From positions 1 through 10,890 of the forward strand of contig CAMPHU010000158.1 in NCBI GenBank assembly GCA_946886065.1: 10,890 bases of DNA, in the 5' to 3' direction. The position numbers and the translations under genes are program-made. Positions 1 through 4,032 of this stretch are shown in pieces. The DNA is from an uncultured Massilia sp. GTDB lineage: Bacteria > Pseudomonadota > Gammaproteobacteria > Burkholderiales > Burkholderiaceae. The notes under the pieces are model-generated. The model worked only from the letters and a program-made list of their open reading frames with translations. It did no database searches and had not been told where the DNA came from. Position 1 is the first letter of the stretch. Each line of letters begins with the position of its first letter.

Positions 1-860
1 TGCTGATCCTGGGCGACACCAACAGCTGCCTGGCGGCGATCCCGGCCAAGCGCCGCAAGATCCCGATCTTCCACATGGAGGCGGGCAACCGCTGCTTCGA
101 CCAGCGCGTGCCGGAAGAAACCAACCGCCGCATCGTCGACCACACCGCCGACATCAACCTGACCTACAGCAGCATCGCGCGCGAATACCTGCTGCGCGAG
201 GGCCTGCCGCCCGACCGCGTGATCAAGACCGGCAGCCCGATGTACGAAGTGCTGCATCACTACAAGGCCGGCATCGACGCCTCGGATGCGGTCGAGCGCC
301 TGGGCCTGGAATCGAACCGGTTCTTCGTGGTGAGCGCCCATCGCGAGGAAAACATCGATTCGCCGGTCAACTTCGGCAAGATGGTCGCCGCCCTGAACGC
401 GGTGGCAGAGACCTACGGCCTGCCGGTGATCGTCTCGACCCACCCGCGCACGCAGAAGAAGGTGGACGCGCGGGGCGCCACCTTCCATCCGCTGGTGCGC
501 CTGATGAAGCCGCTGGGCTTCAAGGACTACGTCAAGCTGCAGGCGTCCGCCCGCGCCGTGCTGTCCGATAGCGGCACCATCAACGAAGAGTCCTCGATCC
601 TGAATTTCCCGGCGCTGAACCTGCGCGAAGCGCACGAGCGGCCGGAAGGGATGGAAGAGGCGGCAGTGATGATGACAGGCATGGACCTGGAGCGCATCCT
701 GCAGGGCCTGGCCATTCTGGAAGACCAGCCGCGCGGCGCAGAGCGCAGCCTGCGCCTGGTGGCCGACTACAGCATGCCCAACGTGTCGGACAAGGTGGTC
801 CGCATCATCCACAGCTATACCGATTATGTGAATCGCGTGGTATGGAAAAAACTAGCGTAA
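1..860 (+). CDS. fnlC: UDP-sugar 2-epimerase, non-hydrolysing (FnlC/WbjD/CapG type), 5'-truncated
   Basis: The gene enters from the left edge; the readable frame begins at base 3 and ends with TAA at 858-860, giving about 285 C-terminal residues of a family usually near 375. The first visible motif is LILGDTNS, matching the GD(T)xS loop of non-hydrolysing UDP-GlcNAc 2-epimerases. It is followed by FHMEAGNRCFDQRVPEETNR, VSAHREEN, VSTHPRT and SDSGTINEES, which carry the family's acidic and histidine active-site positions. The MEAGNRCFD wording, in place of the VEAGLRT of WecB, points to the FnlC/WbjD/CapG branch. That branch makes UDP-N-acetyl-L-fucosamine from the talosamine epimer in the cytoplasm. 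The gene order with wbuB and wbuC supports this. The 5' part and any fnlA/fnlB partners lie outside the window. The epimerase assignment is firm; the exact sugar is inferred from motif style and neighbours. Confidence 0.9.
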   Translation, partial: LILGDTNSCLAAIPAKRRKIPIFHMEAGNRCFDQRVPEETNRRIVDHTADINLTYSSIAREYLLREGLPPDRVIKTGSPMYEVLHHYKAGIDASDAVERLGLESNRFFVVSAHREENIDSPVNFGKMVAALNAVAETYGLPVIVSTHPRTQKKVDARGATFHPLVRLMKPLGFKDYVKLQASARAVLSDSGTINEESSILNFPALNLREAHERPEGMEEAAVMMTGMDLERILQGLAILEDQPRGAERSLRLVADYSMPNVSDKVVRIIHSYTDYVNRVVWKKLA

Positions 861-2167
861 CAAGCAACAAGCGTATGCGCATCGCGCTGGTGGCGGACGT
901 GTTTCCGCCGTTGCGTTCCTCGGGCGCCGTGCAGCTGCGCGACCTGTCGCGCGAGTTCGTGCGCCAGGGACATGACGTGACCGTCATGGTGGCCTCGCCG
1001 GAACTGAGCGAGGACTGGCGCATCGACATGTGGAACGGCGTCAGGATCGTGCGCCTGCGTACGCCGCAAACCAAGGACGTCAGCTACGCGCGGCGCGCGA
1101 TCGGCGAGTTCCTGATGCCGTATGCGATGCTGCGTAACCTGAAGAAGACGCCGCTGGCCAATGCGCGCTGGGATGGGGTGGTGTGGTACTCGCCCACCAT
1201 CTTCCTCGGCCCGGTCGCCAGCGCCCTGAAGCGAGCCAGCGGCTGCCCGAGCTACCTGATCATCCGTGACATTTTCCCGGAATGGGCGGTCGACATGGGA
1301 ATCATGGGGCGCGGCCTGCCGTACCGCATCTTCAAGGCTGTCGCCAACTATCAGTATTCGGTGGCGGACGTGATCGGCGTCCAGACCCCGGGTAACCTGG
1401 CCTATTTCACCGGACCCGGCCAGCCCCCGCGTCAGCTCGAAGTACTGCACAACTGGCTGGCCGACGCGCCCGACGCCGGCTGCAGCATCGCGGTCGACAG
1501 GACCGCGCTGCGCGGTCGCAAGATCTTCGTCTATGCCGGCAATATGGGCGTCGCCCAGGGCATGGACGTGCTGATCGACCTGGCCGAGCGCCTCAAGTCG
1601 CGCACCTCGATCGGTTTCCTGTTCGTCGGCCGCGGCAGCGATGCGCGCCGTCTGCGCGACGACGCCGCGGCGCGCGGCCTGGACAATGTGGTCTTCTTCG
1701 ACGAGATCGACCCGGACGATATTCCGGGCCTGTACGCCCAGTGCCATGTCGGCCTGGTGGCACTGGATGCGCGCCACAAGACCCACAATATCCCAGGCAA
1801 GTTTCTCTCGTACATGCAGGCGTCGCTGCCGGTCCTCGCCAGCATCAATGAAGGCAACGACCTGGTGGAGCTGATCGGCCAGCAGGGCGTCGGCGCCGCC
1901 TGCACCGACCACTCGGCCGATACGCTGGCGCTGCTGGCGCAGCAGGTGCTCGACCAGCTGGAGCAGGATCCGGCCATCCGCCAGCGCTGCAAGAATCTGG
2001 CCCGCTCGATGTTTTCGTCGGAGGCGGCCGTTCATCAAATTTGCACTTCATTAAAAAAACAACATGAGCGCCACCACGTTTTCGAGCGAGCTGCTCGCCA
2101 CTCTGGTCCAGCAGGGGCATCAGTCGCCTCGAAAGAGACAACACCAGAATATTCACAAAAGCTTTGA
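842..2167 (+). CDS. wbuB: Glycosyltransferase family 4, WbuB-like (probable L-FucNAc transferase), 3' end probably frameshifted
   Basis: The protein should transfer an N-acetyl-fucosamine-type sugar from a UDP donor to a lipid-linked oligosaccharide at the inner face of the membrane. The N-terminal Rossmann half has RIALVADVFPPLRSSGAVQL and GHDVTVM; the C-terminal half has IFVYAGNMGVAQGMDVL, FLFVGRG and NIPGKFLSYMQASLPVLASI (Lys at about residue 320), typical of WbuB in GT4. The first ATG at 842 overlaps the epimerase by 19 bases; an in-frame ATG at 875, directly before the first beta strand (MRIALVADVF), is an alternative. Neither has a strong Shine-Dalgarno, suggesting translational coupling. 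As read, the protein is 441 residues. The last 35 or so are low-complexity sequence read out of frame through the start of wbuC. One extra base in the A7 run at 2053-2059 would end it at TGA 2065-2067, about 408 residues, near the family's usual length. The function is confident; the C-terminus is doubtful. Confidence 0.88.
   Translation: MEKTSVTSNKRMRIALVADVFPPLRSSGAVQLRDLSREFVRQGHDVTVMVASPELSEDWRIDMWNGVRIVRLRTPQTKDVSYARRAIGEFLMPYAMLRNLKKTPLANARWDGVVWYSPTIFLGPVASALKRASGCPSYLIIRDIFPEWAVDMGIMGRGLPYRIFKAVANYQYSVADVIGVQTPGNLAYFTGPGQPPRQLEVLHNWLADAPDAGCSIAVDRTALRGRKIFVYAGNMGVAQGMDVLIDLAERLKSRTSIGFLFVGRGSDARRLRDDAAARGLDNVVFFDEIDPDDIPGLYAQCHVGLVALDARHKTHNIPGKFLSYMQASLPVLASINEGNDLVELIGQQGVGAACTDHSADTLALLAQQVLDQLEQDPAIRQRCKNLARSMFSSEAAVHQICTSLKKQHERHHVFERAARHSGPAGASVASKETTPEYSQKL
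2053..2059 (+). other. A7 homopolymer at the end of wbuB (slippage or indel site)
   Basis: Seven consecutive A residues are read in the wbuB frame as (tt)A AAA AAA, giving Leu-Lys-Lys. With eight As the frame would read Lys-Lys-Thr-Thr and stop at TGA 2065-2067, overlapping the wbuC ATG at 2064 as ATGA. With six As the frame would run straight into wbuC and make a fusion. A TAA at 2052-2054 closes the wbuC frame just upstream in the sequence as given. A 5-bp stem lies at 2083-2097, which is farther downstream than usual for stimulating ribosomal -1 frameshifting. A plain indel, in nature or in the assembly, is therefore the simpler reading. Confidence 0.6.
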
Positions 2168-2594
2168 CGATCCCTGCCAGCGTTTTCTGAACGCCGTCGG
2201 CACGGATAGCTATATCCGGCCGCATCGGCATGCCCTGGATCCGAAAACCGAGGATCTGTTCGCGGTACGGGGCGCGTTTGCCCTGGTGCTGTTCGACGAG
2301 AGGGGTGGAATTGCCGCGATCGAGCGCTTCGGGACCGAAAAGCACGGCGGCGAGGCTGGCATGGCGGTAGGCGTGGAACTGGCTCCCGGCGCATGGCACA
2401 CGGTCCTCGCACTGACCGAAGGCGCGGTGCTGCTCGAACTGAAAGCCGGTCCCTTCATCCCGACCGCCGCCAAGGAGTTCGCTCCATGGGCCCCCGAGGA
2501 AGGCAGTGCGCACGCGGCATCGTATCTCGCCACGCTGCATCGGCAGGTCGCGTGCTGGCCAGCGGACACCGTGAACCCCGCGGAAGCGGCTTAG
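2064..2594 (+). CDS. wbuC: WbuC family cupin-fold metalloprotein
   Basis: This 176-residue protein is a single cupin domain of the WbuC family, which is found at the ends of O-antigen and capsule clusters; its biochemical role is not established. The conserved N-terminal part reads SPRKRQHQNIHKSFDDPCQR. It is followed by SYIRPHRH and KTEDLFAVRGAFALVLFDE. His54, His56, Glu63 and a later His112 (GAWHTVLAL) fit the usual cupin metal ligands. LLELKAGPF, then a Pro/Ala-rich tail, close the domain. The family-like sequence starts within about ten residues of ATG 2064, so this start is credible. No clear Shine-Dalgarno precedes it, which fits coupling to the upstream glycosyltransferase. As read, wbuB overlaps it by 104 bases; see the A7 feature. 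It is the last gene before the AT-rich gap, so the upstream operon may end here. A sugar-modifying or quality-control role is guesswork. Confidence 0.87.
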   Translation: MSATTFSSELLATLVQQGHQSPRKRQHQNIHKSFDDPCQRFLNAVGTDSYIRPHRHALDPKTEDLFAVRGAFALVLFDERGGIAAIERFGTEKHGGEAGMAVGVELAPGAWHTVLALTEGAVLLELKAGPFIPTAAKEFAPWAPEEGSAHAASYLATLHRQVACWPADTVNPAEAA

Positions 2595-2614
2595 CGCACG
2601 GCGGAGGACAAGGA

Positions 2615-2656
2615 ATGATTATGTGGCATTCCCAATATTTTCTTGAGAATATTTAA
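2615..2656 (+). CDS. Possible 13-codon leader ORF with strong Shine-Dalgarno
   Basis: GGAGG at 2603-2607 lies 7 bases before ATG 2615, the best Shine-Dalgarno in the polysaccharide half of the window. The frame reads MIMWHSQYFLENI and stops at TAA 2654-2656. It lies just after wbuC and at the start of the AT-rich gap. It could be a leader peptide, the remains of a decayed gene start, or chance. I do not recognise the peptide, and no clear attenuator-type hairpin follows directly. Confidence 0.2.
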   Translation: MIMWHSQYFLENI

Positions 2657-2699
2657 ATTTCCGTTAGTTAATAATTAATTCCCACACATTCTCACTCAT

Positions 2700-2715
2700 T
2701 CCCGAACGATCGGGA
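2700..2715. promoter_or_regulatory. Small dyad upstream of the WecA-like gene
   Basis: TCCCGA-ACGA-TCGGGA forms a perfect 6-bp stem with a 4-base loop, followed by TATTACG and not by a T-run. It lies 38 bases upstream of the -35 element. It could be an operator half-site pair or a weak end for the wbuC transcript. The rest of the 219-bp gap (2595-2813) is AT-rich and holds only the leader ORF, the inverted repeat and the promoter listed separately. Confidence 0.3.
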
Positions 2716-2753
2716 TATTACGCAACATATTATTCGCCAAACCCGTGCTTCTG

Positions 2754-2782
2754 TTGAGTGGGCAATTGCTGTATGTTAAGAT
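2754..2782 (+). promoter_or_regulatory. Predicted sigma-70 extended -10 promoter for the WecA-like gene
   Basis: TTGAGT at 2754-2759 and TAAGAT at 2777-2782 are separated by exactly 17 bases. TGT at 2774-2776 provides an extended -10 TGn motif. Transcription would begin near 2789, about 25 bases before the ATG at 2814. This suggests the transferase, and perhaps the YjbH-PAP2 gene after it, is expressed separately from the upstream epimerase-wbuB-wbuC genes. Confidence 0.55.
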
Positions 2783-2813
2783 GATCCATTAATTATTAAG
2801 TGTCGATAGCGGA

Positions 2814-3935
2814 ATGGTGCCGGATTTCACAGGGATGGAAAACTTGAGTCTGCTATGGGGATTTGCCGTCGCATTCCTGTGCTCGATCGCACTGGTGGCG
2901 ACAACCAGGTGGCACGGGCGTTTTTCCCTCGACGGTACGGATGGCGTGCAAAAGTTTCATCTCACTCCAACCCCCCGGGTCGGCGGCGTCGCCGTCGCCC
3001 TTGGACTGGCCGCCGCTTGCGCGCTGGCTGATGCGCCGCTGCGCGCTTTGTTCCTTCCGGTGCTCTTGGCCGGCCTGCCAGCTTTCCTGTTCGGCATCGC
3101 GGAAGACGTGACCAAGCGCGTGTCGGTCCGCACCCGCCTGTTCGCCACCATGACCAGCGGTGTCGTCGCCTGGGCGCTGACCGGTGCCAGCGTCACGCAT
3201 GTGGGCATCGCGGGTCTCGACACGATCCTGGCCTGGCTCCCCCTGTCCGTTCTGTTCACCGCCTTTGCGGTCGGCGGCGTCGCGAACGCCGTGAATATCA
3301 TTGACGGTTTCAACGGCTTGGCGAGCGGGACGGTGGCAATCTGCCTGCTGGCACTCGGCCTGATCGCCGCCAGCGTTGGCGATGCGCAACTGGCCGGCAT
3401 GTGCTTCATCGTGTGCGCCGTGACGCTCGGTTTCTTCTTCGTCAATTTCCCTCTTGGGAAATTGTTTCTTGGCGACGGCGGCGCCTACCTGCTGGGCTTC
3501 ATCCTTGCATGGTTGGCGGTGATGCTGCCTTACCGTAATCCCTCGCTGTCTCCGTGGGCCGCACTGCTCGCGTGCGCCTATCCGATTTTTGAAACCGTGT
3601 TCACCATCATGCGCCGTGTCTGGGCGCGCAGCCATCCGGGCCAGCCGGACAGCCATCACCTGCACAGCCTGGTCAAGATTGCGATCGCGCGCCGCTATTT
3701 CGGCAGCTGGCGCGCGGATCTGTGCAACGCCTCGGTGTCGCCCTTCTCGTGGCTGATCGCCGCCCTGCCATCGGCGCTGGCCGTGCGTTTCGCCGCGGAT
3801 ACCCCGGCGCTGCTGGCAGCGGGTGCGTTCAGCTTCCTGGTCTACCTGGCCATGTACTGGTATGTGGCAAGCGCCAGCAAACAGGCCGCACCGGCCGGGC
3901 GTGATGCCGACGAAGCCGCGGCTCCCGTGCGCTGA
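2814..3935 (+). CDS. Polyprenyl-phosphate sugar-1-phosphate transferase, MraY/WecA/WbpL family
   Basis: This 373-residue polytopic inner-membrane enzyme should transfer an N-acetylhexosamine-1-phosphate from its UDP donor to undecaprenyl phosphate, starting a lipid-linked glycan. About ten hydrophobic segments are visible. Family motifs occur in order: VQKFHLTPTPRVGGVA (residues 45-60), the acidic cytoplasmic loop GIAEDVTKR (94-102), NAVNIIDGFNGLASG (158-172), KLFLGDGGAYLLG (216-228) and the HIH-like HHLH in QPDSHHLHSLV (277-287). The Asp residues of the second to fourth motifs are the usual Mg2+ and catalytic positions and are intact. Start choice is uncertain: ATG 2814 has GCGGA almost touching it, GTG 2817 follows in frame, and ATG 2835 (MENLSLLWG) begins at the first membrane helix. 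It has its own promoter. WbpL-like initiation of an N-acetylfucosamine-containing O-unit would fit the neighbours, but substrate cannot be told from sequence. Confidence 0.9.
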   Translation: MVPDFTGMENLSLLWGFAVAFLCSIALVATTRWHGRFSLDGTDGVQKFHLTPTPRVGGVAVALGLAAACALADAPLRALFLPVLLAGLPAFLFGIAEDVTKRVSVRTRLFATMTSGVVAWALTGASVTHVGIAGLDTILAWLPLSVLFTAFAVGGVANAVNIIDGFNGLASGTVAICLLALGLIAASVGDAQLAGMCFIVCAVTLGFFFVNFPLGKLFLGDGGAYLLGFILAWLAVMLPYRNPSLSPWAALLACAYPIFETVFTIMRRVWARSHPGQPDSHHLHSLVKIAIARRYFGSWRADLCNASVSPFSWLIAALPSALAVRFAADTPALLAAGAFSFLVYLAMYWYVASASKQAAPAGRDADEAAAPVR

Positions 3936-3976
3936 GGTGGCGCGCCGTCCAGCCGCCTGAATTTTCCGATCCTCGC

Positions 3977-4003
3977 ACAGGCCCCCGGGCCTGTTGCCAT
4001 TTT
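3977..4003 (+). terminator. GC-rich hairpin after the transferase gene, possible terminator or attenuator
   Basis: ACAGGCCC-CC-GGGCCTGT at 3977-3994 is a perfect inverted repeat that would fold as a 7-bp stem with a tetraloop. A broken T-stretch, TGCCATTTT, follows at 3995-4003. The T-run is weak for a full terminator. No promoter is visible between this hairpin and the next gene, so some read-through seems needed. It may tune expression of the large downstream gene and not end the transcript. Confidence 0.45.
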
Positions 4004-4032
4004 GGCCGTACCCGGCCCGTAGGCAGTCCCGA

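Larger units (their letters stand above)
2668..2799. repeat. 12-bp AT-only inverted repeat bracketing the promoter region
   Basis: TTAATAATTAAT at 2668-2679 is the exact reverse complement of ATTAATTATTAA at 2788-2799. The arms are 120 bases apart centre to centre and enclose the small hairpin at 2700-2715 and the -35/-10 elements at 2754-2782. The second arm falls at about +1 to +11 of the predicted transcript, where a repressor would act. Both arms are purely A/T in an AT-rich stretch, so chance or H-NS-type binding is a serious alternative to a specific operator pair. Confidence 0.4.

Noticed and set aside
2083..2097. Stem-loop after the A7 run as a programmed frameshift stimulator
   Set aside because: It begins 23 bases beyond the run with only a 5-bp stem, farther than the usual distance, so it does not by itself support programmed -1 frameshifting.
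1845..2540. Minus-strand open frame across wbuB and wbuC
   Set aside because: It has no family motifs, Arg/Gly/Pro-rich composition, and lies opposite two recognised genes.
2668..2799. The 12-bp inverted repeat as ends of a small mobile element
   Set aside because: There is no transposase, no target-site duplication next to the arms, and a working-looking promoter lies inside, so a regulatory or chance origin is more likely.
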